NCBI GenBank assembly: GCA_018417955.1 | Contig: JACTVC010000026.1 | Location: 248,001 to 312,000 of the forward strand | Direction: 5' to 3' | Length of the DNA stretch: 64,000 bases | Source of the DNA: Laccaria trichodermophora | Lineage: Eukaryota; Basidiomycota; Agaricomycetes; Agaricales; Hydnangiaceae | In this document: positions 21,627-33,707 of the stretch, piece by piece | How positions within the stretch are numbered: position 1 is the stretch's first letter | Layout of the letters: every line of letters begins with the position of its first letter | Position numbers and translations under genes: made by a program | The notes under the pieces: generated by a model | What the model saw: the letters and a program-made list of their open reading frames with translations, nothing else | What the model was told of the DNA's origin: nothing | Databases searched by the model: none

Positions 21627-22900
21627 ATGTCCCTGTTCTACGTAATAAATAAATCCATGCCCGAGCCTCATGTTTTGCCAGTTAAAAGTGTCAAAAATCC
21701 TTTTTTTTTGTTCATGACTGCCCCAGATTTCTTTCAATATACAAGGGATCTAGCTCAATACTTCAGAGGCCGGTTGCAGTCTTTACATAGCCCAAGCATT
21801 CCTCGTCCTGCTCCACCACCATGGTTGGAGCCGGAGGCCCAAGCATCTGTTGAAAGGGTAATTAACATGCTTGAAGAAGCATTCAAATCTTCATGTATGT
21901 TTCACTTCTAGCCGGCTGATCTTGACTAAGTTGTGGACAGATACGACTACTTGGGACGTCCGGGACTATGCTGCAGACTTGTCACCGAGACAGAGTGGAA
22001 GCAATGAGGAGTTGGAGAAGAAACTTTTGGCACGATTCCCACCGATCTACGAAACAGCCGGGTCCGGTATCCCCTACCTCGATCAACCATGCCATATAAC
22101 CGACCTGCAGGGTCACATTTTACTTTGGTACTTTCCTCAAATGTTCTCAGAACAGCTTTGGGTAATTACTTTCACTTCATTACGCCCTCAGACTTTCCTC
22201 ACTTTACTAGACATTTATTTGGGATCACACAGGTTCTTTGAGCCCCAAAAAGAGAAGTAATGGGAGTTGGCGGGATCACCACCCCGAGAATGAAAGGGTC
22301 ACTGGGATTGTAAATTTATCACCCAGCTGGTTTTCTCAAGGACATGAAGGTCCCGAGGATCCACTACACGCGTCAGCCGATATTCAGGAACCTGCCAATT
22401 CAACTTACCTTGGGAATCTTGTATTGGCCAATGCAATTGTTGGCACAATCTATGCCATTGTACAACCCGATCTTTTTGAGTCCGGTTTAGCCGCCTTCGA
22501 GAAGCTTGCTGATCATGCCGAGGCATTGGACGATCCTATTAATATTGCTCTTCGCGTTTGGGCCACTCCTTTCACTGGTCTTTCAGTCATCCTGAACCGA
22601 GAGACAATCGATCACCGAGATCTAAAGGGGTATAGGGAGTCTTTTGACTTGTTGCTAACCATCGGAAACTACAAAGGAGGCTGGTGTCACTTAGCTGGGC
22701 TCGGGTTTAGCCTTGTTTATGACCCTGGGACGGTTGTTGCCCTGGCCGGCAATGTTTTACAACATGGTGTTTGTCCTGTACTGGGTGACTGGGCCTGTTT
22801 AGCTCACTTTTGGCACAAAAAGGTTGGGGAAAGGCTTGGGGTGAAGAGGCCTCAGTGGTTGACCATGGCAGACGTGATATATCATTTGTCTGGTAACTAA
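21627..22900 (+). CDS. TET/JBP-like 2-oxoglutarate/Fe(II) dioxygenase
   Basis: Three exons fit without frame breaks: 21627-21857, 21931-22161 and 22211-22900, about 383 residues. The middle exon has PCHITDLQGHILLWYFPQM. The last holds the double-stranded beta-helix core: NRETIDHRDLKGY (iron ligands His and Asp, codons 22613-22621), FDLLLTIGNYKGG, LVYDPGTVVALAGNVLQHGV (distal His, 22763-22765), then GDWACLAHFWHKK. TET/JBP enzymes oxidise 5-methylcytosine or thymine in DNA using 2-oxoglutarate. In relatives the residue at the Trp (TGG, 22790-22792) is an Arg that binds 2-oxoglutarate; CGG to TGG is a CpG transition. Activity is therefore doubtful. Expansion of this family beside KDZ elements is known in mushroom fungi. 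Confidence 0.85.
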
Positions 22901-22940
22901 TAAATGATGTATTACAAATCTGACCCAAACTTCCTTGGCC

Positions 22941-23820
22941 TCAGCACCAATATGTTCGAGACGAAGGGGGGCTTGACGAACCCGATCCCGGGCTTTCTAC
23001 ACCTGAGTTTCTACTCTTGTGATGCCTCATTACATCAGTAAGAGCAGACTGCTGTACAATTTCCTCCCAACCCGAAATCTGATCGGTGACCCACTCTTCC
23101 TTGGCCTCAGCACGCTTGATACGTTCAAGCAGACGATCCCAAGCATTCTCCAACTGGGTCTTGATGTGCTGAACTTCGGCCGGTGTCAGCGTGGACGTGT
23201 CAGTGTCCGGGTACTTGATTGGCAAACCACCCTTGGCCATCCATCTGAACCAATTGTATGACCTTTTCAGAAGTTCGTCGACACCCCCTGGTGGATAGGT
23301 GATGCGAGTATTCCACCAGGCAAACTGGTATGCAGGCCGGATACGGTCATCCATGAAGGCTTCCTGAGGGTGCAGTGGGTTACCCTGGAGACAGGACTTT
23401 AAAAAGGGAGGGACGATAAACTGGCAGGAACATGAGCTCAAAGAGAAAAAATCTGGGGCAGTGTTACTTTATGCCCATAGGCGCATGCCATGCCGAGAGT
23501 CGCTACGATGAACCCCTAACCAAAGGAATGAGTTTAGCCGGGCGCGGCAAAATAAAGCTCACCTGTTCGGCCGACATGTACTCCAACCAACAATTCTCGA
23601 ACTCAGGGTCAATGGGGTTTTCGAGCTTTGATGACAAAATGGCTCTGAATCGAGAGGACCAGTAGCACAGTACCTCCTGGAACTCTTGCTCGTCCTTCCA
23701 GAGGAGATTCGCCACTACAGAAGAATCTCTGGTAAAAGATGGAGGCCGTATCTTCAGCACCTCGTCAATCCATTGCCCTGCTCGGCTGGAGTCAAACGAC
23801 AGGTGTTCTTTTGCATACAT
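22941..23820 (-). CDS. KDZ-L accessory protein of unknown function
   Basis: Minus strand, beginning MYAKEHLSFDSSRAGQW only 28 bp after the KDZ transposase stop. Exon 1 ends near AEYMSAEQ-type sequence (WLEYMSAEQ) with a GTGAGC donor at about 23565. The second exon covers about 23435-22941 (FLKSCLQGNPLHPQEAFMDDRIRPAYQFAWWN...) and ends in a Ser/Gly/Pro tail. The second exon has a likely coiled coil (HIKTQLENAWDRLLERIKRAEAK, here only named by its ends HIKTQ and RAEAK). I do not recognise the family. Being packed between the transposase and the dioxygenase gene suggests a role in the element's life cycle, which is inference. Confidence 0.6.
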
Positions 23821-23848
23821 GGTGGACAATGAGAAAGAATAGTTTGAT

Positions 23849-26800
23849 TCAACTAGGATTAGGTAATGCAATGGCCTCGCACATGACCCTGGCATTTATA
23901 AATTCTTTGGTGGCCTGGAAGGCCAGTTCTTTCCACATACTGATTTGCCCCTCGGCAAAGCATACATGTCCCGGCTTGTCTGGCACCAAGTCCCTCAGCC
24001 CAGCCCAGTCCCTTGCTTTGTTGATGAAATAGAGGCAGGTCCAGTTCATTTCGTTTGGGATCAAGAGATGCTCTTCTGACCACCGGTCATATCGAGCTTT
24101 TGCTCTGAGCCAATTCACCTGATATACTTTGATTTGTCTGGTTTCAATTCATGCAGAGTAATAAAAGTGACTGGATCTAACCTTGTTCCATGTAAGTTGA
24201 ACCCGACGAATCATCAGCCACGGCCATACTCCAGAACCATGGCAAAGCAATATTTCTTTGACCCCGGGCGTTGCCATCGTATACCATAGTTAGTGCCCTT
24301 GTATCTTTTTTCCCTATCGGCTTGTATCGGTCACGAGTGCCCCTAGGAGCATTCAGCTGATTGAGAGCCCATCGAGCTTGGTTGTATGCCCGGAGAGCAC
24401 TTTTCATATCGCGATCCGATCCTTGTACAGCATCGTAAGCCCGAGTTACACGTTTCTTCGATTTCTCGGCTCGAATTCTCTTCCGATAAAGGAATGACTT
24501 GTAACCGATGGCTTCCCGTAAACACTTCAGAGCATTATTTGCCTGGGCCACTCTCAATTCTATCTCTATGCACCGGGCTTCTCCCAGTGATGTAGGGAGG
24601 AGGGCTGCTTGAAATGAGGAAGGTATGAGGATTTGTTGATGTTCGGCCAATCCATATCCCTGATCAGGCGAACTGGGTATGCTCGGTGCCGGGGTTTCCT
24701 CTTCATCACAATCGCTCCAGTCATCGTCATCCACAATATCCTCCGAGAGCGGTGGATCATGAATAGTTCCTTCGTTAATTTCCAAGTTGGGAAAATGGCC
24801 TTGACCGGCCTCGGAAAACTCTTCAAGTCACTTGGACAGTTTCTCTCGACGTTTCATTATCTCCAGCTTCTGATCGGCACTTGGACGACTGCCTTGAGCC
24901 TTCACAAAGGCAGCCAATTCGGCTCTGGATTGTTCAATGTTTGGATCTAGCAATATTTGACTTTACTCACTGGGCTTCCTGAATTTTGATACCGCTGTTT
25001 ACCCATCCAGTTAACCCCGGCTTGACCTTGCCTTCCTGTTCTTTAGTCATAAGTTTTAGCCGAATGCCCTTTTCGGTCTCGGCTGATTGAATGATTTAAC
25101 AGCTGGCCTTTGTGATGGAAAACTTGGTCCTTACCTTCCTTGACCTTGACGTAATAGATGTCCATGGCGGAAAGGTCCTTTGCCTGGTTCAAATTTGCCG
25201 TTTTGATCTGTTGCTCCCATTCTTGAATCTGTTCCTTACTTGCCGAGGCACTTAATTCTTCAAGAGCCTGGAAGCTCTCAGAGAGCCCGAGTTTTGCTCG
25301 CTTCCACTTCTTGCAAAGGCTACTCACTTGACGTATATTAGCTTAACAGCAATGTAAAAGCAGTCGAAAATAGATACCCATATTGATCATTTTTTTCCAG
25401 TTGTTATCCAGCATGTGAGCATCCAATACCTCCGATCTATGGGCCAAAGTCATTGTCCGGGTGGTGCGGCCGACCTCATTGAGAACAGCCCACAAAGTCT
25501 CCAATATCTCTCCATCCGTTTGACTGGCCCCAGGGATGAATGTTGGGGCAAATCGAGGAAAACATATGTCTTGGTGGCCATGGACATGGAATAAGCTGAT
25601 CCCGGCTACCAATAACAAGTCCGGTCTGATCCAGAGGTGTTTGGCACCACGTTTTATCTGAGCCATCAAATTCACCATATACTGGCAGTTGATGTCATAG
25701 ACAAATATAACCCTTTTTTCTTCACTGGTCATGGTATTCTTCAGAGCCTGGCACAAGGCATAGTCCATGTTCATTTGCCTGTTTGGTAAATCAACGATTC
25801 AACCCGAGGATAACTTGCATACCGTTCTCCCTTTTGAAAATCTACCACCAAGCCCGGACAAAAGGTGCCATGTCGAAGGCAAGCAATGGCTCCAATTCCA
25901 GTCGCGTCAAAACCTCGGTGAAATACATTCTTGTTGTTGACGGCATTGTGCTCATGACATGTCCTCAGCTGAAAGATTCAGACATCGGCCGACTCGAAGG
26001 ATAAAAACTTACATCATTATCCTCAATTGCGTCCTGAAGGTGGCTCAAATAAGGTCCTCTTTGTGTCATGAAACTATCCCCATTTTTAAGCCAAACATCG
26101 TCTTTGGGCCGTGCCTGTTTTTGGTGGGCAGCTGTGAAATTGCCATCGGCTACAAATCCTCTGGTATACTTCCAGTTATCAGGATCATTGGGGTTTTTGT
26201 TCCAGTCATCAGGAAGGTTGACTCCCGGTTGTGGGCAGGTAGGGCAAAAAAAACCCATCTCCCCTGGTGTTGGAGCCTTACCTTTGTGTCCAAATCCAAA
26301 AGTAGCCAGTTCGGTAAGATTACAGTATTGTCTACCAACCCTTATTAACTCATGATACCGGTTCTGTCAAATGTTTTGAGATGGGAGTATACCTCGGTAC
26401 TTGAACAACATACCGGAATGGAATTCGGAAATGCAAAGTTGGTGATCCTTCTCAATTTGGAGTAGTAGTGGGTGGCCGATGTTTTACATTCCAGGTTTTC
26501 CAGCAGGTAGTCATCGAGGAGTTGGAAGGTAAATACGGTCTGGCAAGACTTGTAGGTGGATGGGTACAACCCAACCCGGAACAACTGTATGTCCTCGGCT
26601 GCTGCACCAGAACATCCACAGAAGACGATAGGCAGGTGATGCACACCGGAAGTATGGACGATGGTCATCACCTGGCCACCATTGTAAATACGGTCCGTTG
26701 GTTTGGGATCGGCCGAAGTGCTGGTAAGGTCTTCCATGTCAAACCATTCCTCCTTGTCAATGTCAAGGTCGGCACTCAAGTTGCTGCTTCCATTCAGGCA

Positions 26801-27365
26801 CCAATCACCTTCATGACCAAGTCGGATAACCAAACCCACTTTCCACAGCCAGCTCGGCTCATAAAAGGTGCCGGTCCAACGTTCAATCTGGTGGAAAGGG
26901 TCCCTGCAGTGGGATGTTCAGCAACATTCTGCACAATATGCCGTGCCGGCAAAGCAATCGAGACATCGCCAATTTGCCTCCTTCTTGCAAGAGATGCAAA
27001 CCCGCTTTGACGCTTTCCTATCCAAAAATTCGTGGAGGTATAGATTATGCTTAGTCTCTTTCCAAACCCTCATGTAATCATTGGATGACTGATAGTGTAT
27101 TAGCGTTCAGTATATGAATATATTGGAAGAGGAATTTCACATTTCTGGAAGGTTGATGATCCTCGAGAGGAGGAGCATATTCAACGTATGGCAAATCTTG
27201 GTGTTCCATTTCAATGTCTCTTTCTAGATGGCTGCAGTTACGTTTTTTCACAGGGGAAAATGGCAGAGAGGGAATAGTGGAGGAGGGAAAAGACCTCCTT
27301 CCATTTTTTATAACAAGCCTGTTGAAGTGAGGATTAGCAATGTTGCTGTGTGCTCTTCTTCCCAT
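23849..27365 (-). pseudogene. KDZ transposase with CxC2 cysteine cluster, two nonsense codons
   Basis: At least seven exons on the minus strand from MGRRAHSNIANPHFN. Order: HEFLDRK with CISC...WRCLDC...YCAECC and PFHQIERW (CxC2 cluster, about 27030-26850); GLVIRLGHEGDWC; VHHLPIVFCGC...LFRVGLYPST; CPTCPQPGVNLP...FVADGNFTAAH; HRGFDATGIGAIACLRHG and VVDFQKGER; NMDYALCQAL, FVYDINCQY, FHVHGHQDICF, GEILETLWA (acidic catalytic residues expected in these blocks); GLTGWVNSGIKIQEAQ; and the C-terminal helical part (ALPWFW, NWLRAKARYDRWSEEH). It would cut and join the KDZ-L ends. TGA replaces expected Arg at 26920-26918, and TGA also occurs at 24830-24828; both fit CGA to TGA. Confidence 0.92.
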
Positions 27366-28292
27366 GTTTGACTACTGTTGAAATGGCCAAAAGATATAAT
27401 GGTGATGTGTAGTGGGAACGAGGAAAATGTGGGCGTAGCGGGAAAGAGGAAAATGTGGCCGTCAAATAGCAAACGCAAACATTCATAACAGATTTGCATT
27501 TCCAGCTAGGTAAAAATTCCTGGAGTTCGTCAAATGTTTTCCACCTTACGACAGACCAACTCTACAATTTATGCAAGAAGGGAGACCAATGTGAAGAGAC
27601 TCACTCTGGAGCCAATGTGAGGAGACTCGCTTCGTATTTGAATCAACCAGTCAGGCTGTTGTATCCTTAAAAAGTTGGCAGTAAGACTGGGATGAGCACA
27701 CACCCAAGCCATAAAAGCCGGCCAGCAGGACTGGATAATAGTCAATTAGAAACACAATCTCATATTTCATACACTTTAACGCATACTCTTTAACGGCGGC
27801 TTCTTGTGAACTGTTAATTTTTATCACCTTCAATATGACTGCAAAATATCAAGATCTGTATGTCGCCGGCAGCCTCATCATACATTGGTATAAAGGTAGC
27901 TTCAATATATACCACCATCATTGCCTTACCAGTTTAGTTACTTAGATGGACCGATGATAATTACAGTCGGACATAATTACAGTAATGACAGATGCACTTA
28001 ATTACAGAGGAAGCTAATTAAGGTTTTGTTCTGTGATGCGATCATAACTGTTCTGCTATTTAAGTTATTTAAGGTTATTAAGGTCTGTTCTTTTCCGTTT
28101 CGTGTCCGATCTTCCGTGCCGATCAGTTATGTATATTTTTGATAGATGATATATAAAGTAATTCCCTTTCCCGAATCAGGGGTGATTGTTTGTTCATTGT
28201 GTTTGGTATGAGTTGTTCCTTCTCCCTCTTTGCTCCCGACTACCATTTTCCATCTACCTCTTTGCTCCCAAATACCCATTAATTATATCATT
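27366..28292. promoter_or_regulatory. divergent promoter region between the transposase and SANT-like genes
   Basis: 927 bp with no gene, between two genes transcribed apart. A TATA-like TATATAAAG lies at 28150-28158, about 135 bp before the plus-strand start. Near 27415-27465 the words AGGAAAATGTGG(G/C)CG and AGCGGGAAAGAGG repeat. No other clear signal. Confidence 0.5.
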
Positions 28293-30809
28293 ATGAGTAC
28301 TCATTCTCAATCCCCTGAACCATCTGCCCCACTTTCCAGTCAAACCAAGCACCATGGGTCCGGGAGGCATTGGACCGATGAAGAAAGTGCTCTGTTGGAA
28401 AAACATCGGGAGGAGTATAGAGACGCCAACAACGCTGCTCGCGCCGAGATATTTTCTCGAGTTTTGCAAGACATGCTCGACATACTCCCCAATGGAAAAT
28501 CGTTCAAGAAGGAAGAAAGATCAGCTGTTAAAAAAGTAAGTACTTTTTCCAGAGGCCCTCTGATTGATTCCTGACGGACTTGTAGGATATTAAAGAGTGG
28601 TTTGCCCGGTACAGTCATAAGAGAAGTCAGAAAATGCCAAGGATGGGAAAGTCATGGCATGCCCAGCGTGTGTTCCAGCATGAGAACAAGGACACCATCG
28701 ATACCGAAGCGAAAAGGCTTTGTGCCGAAGCCATTGAAGAGGGACAAAAGAGGCCTAAAGGGGGAGATCCCACTCATTTTGATTTTCGGGAGCGGGTCGT
28801 GACTCAAATGATGGGAAAACTGAAGAAAAGGGAGAAAGACGTACTACAGAGGACGGCCGAGGAGTACAACAAGAAGGGAGTTGACCCGGAACTCAAGTCC
28901 AAGTAAGTTAATTTTCAGTATTTCAAAGGTGGTTTATCTGGACCTTCGTTAGACTGGCTGTAAAGAACTGCACAGCTCGGATGCATGCATTTTCCAAGGA
29001 ACTTTATGATACAATGGGTGTCCGGGTCTTTATCTTTGGATGTTATCTGAAGCCCGATGGTACATTGGACGTCTCAACCTACGACTTCAATCAAGAACTC
29101 GGCAATGGGAAAGACTTTATTGATAACCATAGCCAGACTTTCCATGAGGAAGGAATATCGGTATCGTCTTGGAGAGCGCACAATGAAGAATACTATGGGT
29201 TGGAGGATCTTGCTTCGGCCGAAGGAGGACACCGATCCCGGGGTGCTATGACTTTGGAGAAGAACCTATACCTGGAACCTATTCTACCCGATCCATTGAA
29301 ACCACCTGTTAAAACTTCTCGTGATATTCGTATTTGGAGGCTGAATGTTCTTCGTGCATTTGTCAACCAGCACTATAGTGAGCCAGTCCCCAGAGATTTC
29401 TTGCCCTGTATCACTGAACATTTGTCTAAGATCTTGCAGCTGGGCAGAGTAAGGGATCGGCTCCTTGGACGGCTATTGGATCAAAGTTACTCGACTTCAT
29501 TGATCCAGAATATATACCCCCGGCTTGGAGATCGGTAAATGGAGAAGGTGACAACTTTTACAAGTTTCTTGATCCGTCCAAATTCCCGATGGAGATGGTC
29601 GCTGAAGCTCTCCAGTTTTGGTATGAACGTCAAGAACAACACAAAATCACCTTTCGATTTAAATCCTTTCTTGAGGGGAAAGTGCGGCTGGAAGCACCTC
29701 CACGAAGGAAAATTAAAGTTCACGTTCCTAAACCTCACGTTCATAGTATTGGGAAGGGCAAGAAGCCCGGCAGAAGCAAGGGTCAAAGGAGAGGCCGGGC
29801 AGCAACCGAGTCACCGTCAGATGAGGAAGCCAGGCCAAAGAGAAAGGAAGGGGTGGAAGATCGGCAGTTCGATGACAATGATATCGAAAACGACAGTTGG
29901 GAGGATTTGGATGTGGACAAGCCGGCCAAGAAACGAACCAAACAGTTTACTAAGGATGACTGGACTCCTGATCGGGATGGCTCTGATGACGATGAAGACT
30001 TGGACATGGAGAAACCAACCAAGAAACCAACCAAACAGCATGACCAAAATCGTGATGGCTCCGATGATAGTGACTCAGACTCCGATAGTGGTCAAGAGAG
30101 GCCGAAGCAGGATACTCTGACCGAGCCTACAGTGAAACCTAGTAGGGTCAACCCGACCTTGGAAGAGGATAGAGACTCGGGATCAGATTTGGGCTTAGAT
30201 GATGCTACGATCACTGCAGATACCAGCCCCAAGCTTCAGCCTCGGTACAAAGACACCCAGGCTCTCTCCCATGAAGTACCATCGGACAGTGAGGTCTTGG
30301 CTGATGATACATTTTGGGAAGCCGACCTGGGCTGTGGGGTGGAGTCGGCCGATCGAGCGAAGAAGAGAAAATTCACCGATGAGGAGGATACACCCTGCAA
30401 GTTTCCTCGGTTAGAGAAGGGTTACAAACTTGGCCCAAGGAGTGCTCGACCAGGCAAAGTCAAATGCCGCACTGTCTCGGCTGTTATCCAAGCCACTGCC
30501 AAACCAGCTCAAGCAACCAATCCGAGGTCGGACACTACCAAAGCTCCGAATAGCTTTGATTTCACAAAGTCAAGTGGTGTCGTCAATGCAAAACGACCAG
30601 TCCATTCAACACAAAAGGAGTCAGAGGCCGGTCCCAGTCAGCAACCATCTGTTGGTGTCCCCACCAAGCCAAAACCAAAACCTCGTCCGATCATGAAAGG
30701 CAAGGTTTCTACAGGGGAACTCGGTATAGTAACCCGAGAACGGTCAAAAAAGATTGCTGAAGAAAGTGTTCGTTCCACCCGGTCCAAGAAAGTTTCATTC
30801 GTCAGTTAG
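28293..30809 (+). CDS. SANT/Myb-like N-terminus with long charged tail, KDZ-L cargo
   Basis: Four exons fit in frame: 28293-28535, 28585-28902, about 28952-29450, and about 29502-30809. The start (residues 25-85) reads GRHWTDEESALLEKHREEY, then RAEIFSRVLQ and DIKEWFARYSHKR. A Trp, an acidic patch and three predicted helices resemble SANT/Myb or homeobox-like DNA-binding folds, but this is not a firm family match. The middle is unrecognised (GVRVFIFGCYLKPDG, DFIDPEYIPPAWRSV). From about residue 440 on it is disordered, with repeated GSDDDEDLDMEKPTKK-type acid/base blocks and KKRK clusters, so nuclear. It could be a DNA- or chromatin-binding partner of the transposase. The frame is intact, unlike the transposase. 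Confidence 0.65.
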
Positions 30810-30850
30810 ACCTATCATATAATGATGTTAGTCATCCATGCCCAGGTGCG
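30691..30850 (+). repeat. 3' end of the SANT-like gene, duplicated downstream
   Basis: ATCATGAAAGGCAAGGTTTC through GGTCCAAGAAAGTTTCATT recurs at 31027-31180 with small gaps and changes (for example GATTGCTGAAG becomes GATTTGCTGAAG). The second copy has no open frame. A tRNA-like sequence lies between the two. Confidence 0.85.
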
Positions 30851-30911
30851 AAATACATAGCATGTTCAATGTAATCTGACTCATTTGGGTCGGAGAATGT
30901 CTGATTTGTCA

Positions 30912-30993
30912 AGTCACCTTGACTGAGCGGTTAAATGCTGATGTACTTCAGCAGCCGATGGTCAGGTCCTGGGTTCAAGTCCCACAAGGTGAT
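30912..30993 (+). other. tRNA-like sequence between the duplicated gene ends
   Basis: TCACCTT near the start pairs with AAGGTGA at the end. There is a D-arm-like GACTGAGCGGTTAAATGC, a hairpin GCTGA...TCAGC in the anticodon position, an extra arm, and CTGGGTTCAAGTCCCA as a T arm. The outline is that of a class II tRNA (Leu/Ser type). The anticodon loop is not clearly seven bases, so function is uncertain. Confidence 0.55.
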
Positions 30994-31246
30994 ATCCTGC
31001 TTTTCGTAGTTGATCAACTTTTCCTATCATGAAAGGCAAGGTTTCTGCAGGGGTCGGTATAGTAACCCGAGAACAGTCAAAAAAGATTTGCTGAAGCAAG
31101 TGGCCATTCCACCCGGTCCAAGAAAGTTTCATTGGTCAAGTTAAGCAACCATGCCTGGGTGGGAACGTCCTCTTTTGACTAATTCTTCCACCGCGCCCGG
31201 GTGCAAACTACATAGTGAACCAACCTCGGTATTGTGATCTAATCTT

Positions 31247-32534
31247 CTACTTGAACCCTGGTCCATCCCTTTTGTCCCTCCCCTTCCCCTTGTCTGGGAT
31301 CTCGTCTGGGATGAATGGTCGTAGTGCTTCTAAAGTAGCGTCCATTGCTGCAACCAGATCACAGTCTGAATCAATTTGTTCACGCAACCGGTCTTTCTCC
31401 CTCCTCAAGGTTGCCAAAACATACCGATAATGGCTCGTTGTCGCTATGCTGTCAGGAAGGGATCTGAGTGCCTCCTGGTGAATTTCACTATGATGAATAA
31501 GATCCATACGATCCATCTCGGTAAACTCATCTCCCCTCGTCAGCAATTTATCGAAGGCAGCCTGCAAACTCCTAATCGAAGGGTCGGATGAAGCCTCAGG
31601 GTCCATAGCTCTTTCCCACACTTTGCCAATTGCCTGAACGACCTCGGCTACCACGCCTGTGCGATCACCAATGCTGTCATCAGACACAACCTTGATATTG
31701 TACTTGCGACATAAACCCCTTGCACGTGGGGAGTTTGGATCCAAGTCCAACAATTCGGTTGAAGGTGGTGGGCGTGGTGTTGTCCTCTCTTGAGTGTAGA
31801 GAAAGACAGGGGCCAGGCCGAAAACGAGGGCATCGCCTGGCCGAGTTGGCAGAATGGCAGCTCTTCCTTGGGCCTGGTTTGTCAGAGGCAGGAGCTGGGG
31901 CAGGCGTGCCAGGTGTTTGAAAATCAATGGAAGGCTGAACAGCCGAGGCCGGGGTAAATGAACAATGGACTTGTAAATCGAAAGGGGATACTTTATTAGC
32001 CGAGGCTGGTGCGGGGTTGTCAGGCTTCTGGAAATCGAAAATGGATGGCTGACGAGCCAAGGATGGGGGAACAGGCGGCACATTCTTTGAAGTCTTCACT
32101 TGCTGAAAATCGAAAATCGATCCGTTATTCGCCGAGGCCGGTGCAGATCTGCCAGGCTGCTGGAAATTGAAAATGGATGGCTGATGAGCCGAGGATGGGG
32201 AAACAGGCGGCACATTCGTTGAAGTGCCCACTTGCTGAAAATCGAAAATTGATGGAGCCGAGGCTGGTGCAGATCTGCCAGGCTTCTGGAAATCGAAAAT
32301 GGATGGCTGACAAGCCGAGGACGGGGGAACAGGCGGCACATTCGTTGAAGTGCCCACTTGCTGAAAATCAAAAATCGATGGCTGGCCAGCCGAGGCCGGG
32401 GCAACAGCTGAAGTGCCGACTTTTTGAAACTCGAAAATGGATTGGTGAGCCGAGGCTGGGGTGAATGGGTTGGAACTTTCTTTCAAATTGAAAATGGATC
32501 TGTGAGAAGCCGAGGATGGGACGTCCACTTCCAT
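31247..32534 (-). CDS. SIFDFQ-repeat protein with C-terminal coiled coil
   Basis: Starts MEVDVPSSASHRSIF on the minus strand. The N-terminal half holds about eight degenerate units of 30-40 residues centred on QPSIFDFQ(Q/K) and VPPVPPSSA, coded by near-identical DNA copies at about 31960-32500. Pairs of Phe in a disordered Ser/Pro background recall FG-type nucleoporin stretches, but that is only a resemblance. After about 31880 the real frame changes to the one reading GDALVFGLAPVFLYTQERT and on to a helical end (AEVVQAIGKVWERAM, LRREKDRLREQIDSD) finishing GPGFK. Either a short intron or a frameshift joins the two. It is divergent from the next gene. The function is unknown. Confidence 0.6.
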
Positions 32535-33058
32535 TAGTTCGGATTCTTGGCTCTGTCCTATTGGCCACCCAGAATTTAGGTTTGGCTAGTTTTCTGTCAC
32601 CGACTGGAACTCACCACTTGGTTGAAGAGGGGGTAGAGCCGCGGCCGTTCCTAAGATATGGTTAGCACTGGTTAGCCGACAAGAGTAGATAAAACATACC
32701 ATCCTTCATTTCTTGGTCTTTCATCACAGCTTCTGTTTATTTACATTAAGTAGACAATCCTTGGTGTGGAGTAGGGACAATACCTGGATTTGTTAGAGAC
32801 ATATCAGTCAGAGAGTAGATAGCTTTTCCTGGGATTGCACCGTGTGGTTTGTGATGAAGACACATTGTTTTTCAATGGTGGGAAAGCAAGCCACTGCAGA
32901 TCGGCCATGGAACATTCTGCAGATCTCGGTTGAACATTCTGCGGATCTCGGTTGAAGTAACGCCACCACGTGACCACGTTTACAACTTTGATTTCACTTT
33001 CACCATTGTCCCATTCCGACGCACACATTCACCCTCAATCGTCCCATTCCCAGTTACC
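32535..33058. promoter_or_regulatory. divergent spacer between two KDZ-L cargo genes
   Basis: No gene. A 22-bp unit, GAACATTCTGCAGATCTCGG and TT, is repeated in tandem at about 32910-32955. The plus-strand gene starts at 33059. Confidence 0.45.
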
Positions 33059-33338
33059 ATGTCCACTGCTGAACTTACTCAAGCGGCTCAACAGGCCCAC
33101 ACCCTCACTCCCGGATTCTTGGAGGATGTTAGGGTGGCCACCTCCACCCTTTTGAACTTTTACAACTGTCACAGGGAAGGTCTTCTGGCTCACGAACGGA
33201 CGTTGGAAGATGATGCATATGGGAAAGCTGTGAGTGACTACCAATAATTTATTGATTGAAATAGATCTCTTTCTCCTACAGGAACGACTTGTACGTTTGC
33301 TCATCGACAAGAATATGTGGTATAACGCGGCCCAGTGG
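33059..33338 (+). pseudogene. cysteine-cluster coiled-coil gene of KDZ-L, part 1 of 3
   Basis: Exon 1 is 33059-33229 (MSTAELTQAAQQAHTL...). A 52-bp intron with GTGAGT and CTACAG follows, then exon 2 from 33282. The exon reads ERLVRLLIDKNMWYNAAQW and is cut at 33338 by KDZ-S2. With one GCCCAGTGG copy removed it continues LNHPWILAYTEMARAG at 38571 in frame, which proves both the insertion and its exact borders. Confidence 0.8.
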
Positions 33339-33349
33339 AGGACTTTACA

Positions 33350-33575
33350 CTCCCCCACATATTCCGGTTGGACTCCAGATGGACTCCGGCGGACTCCAGA
33401 TGGATTACTGCTGTTCATCCAGTATTTTTTCTAATTTTTTCTTTGGTGGCAACCCAGCCAAATGTTAGTCTAGAATCCACCTGGACTCCAGCTGGACTCC
33501 AGGTCCACCATCTGGACTGCATGGACTCCACCTCATAACACAGTCAACCAGCCAGACTCCAGATGGAGTCCAGCA
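33350..33575. repeat. left subterminal repeats of KDZ-S2
   Basis: About ten copies of TGGACTCC(A/G)G(A/C)TGGACTCC-like words in both orientations. The matching cluster at the right end is 38405-38545. Confidence 0.85.
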
Positions 33576-33631
33576 GGAGTTTACAATTTCTGTTTATTTA
33601 TTATTGTTTTTATTAGACAAAGAAAAAAGAA

Positions 33632-33707
33632 TGCAATGACCAGGAATTGAACACTCGATCACTTGGGCAGCTTTTACCGCCGCAATAAACCACTACACCA
33701 CGAAGGC
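33632..33707 (-). other. tRNA-like sequence upstream of the KDZ-S2 gene
   Basis: On the minus strand GTGGTGTAGTGGTTTATTGC resembles a D arm with A box, and GAGTGTTCAATTCC a B box, about 55 bp apart. The acceptor ends do not pair. It points away from the gene that starts at 33897. KDZ-S1 has another tRNA-like sequence (6138-6213) in the same place. Confidence 0.5.
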
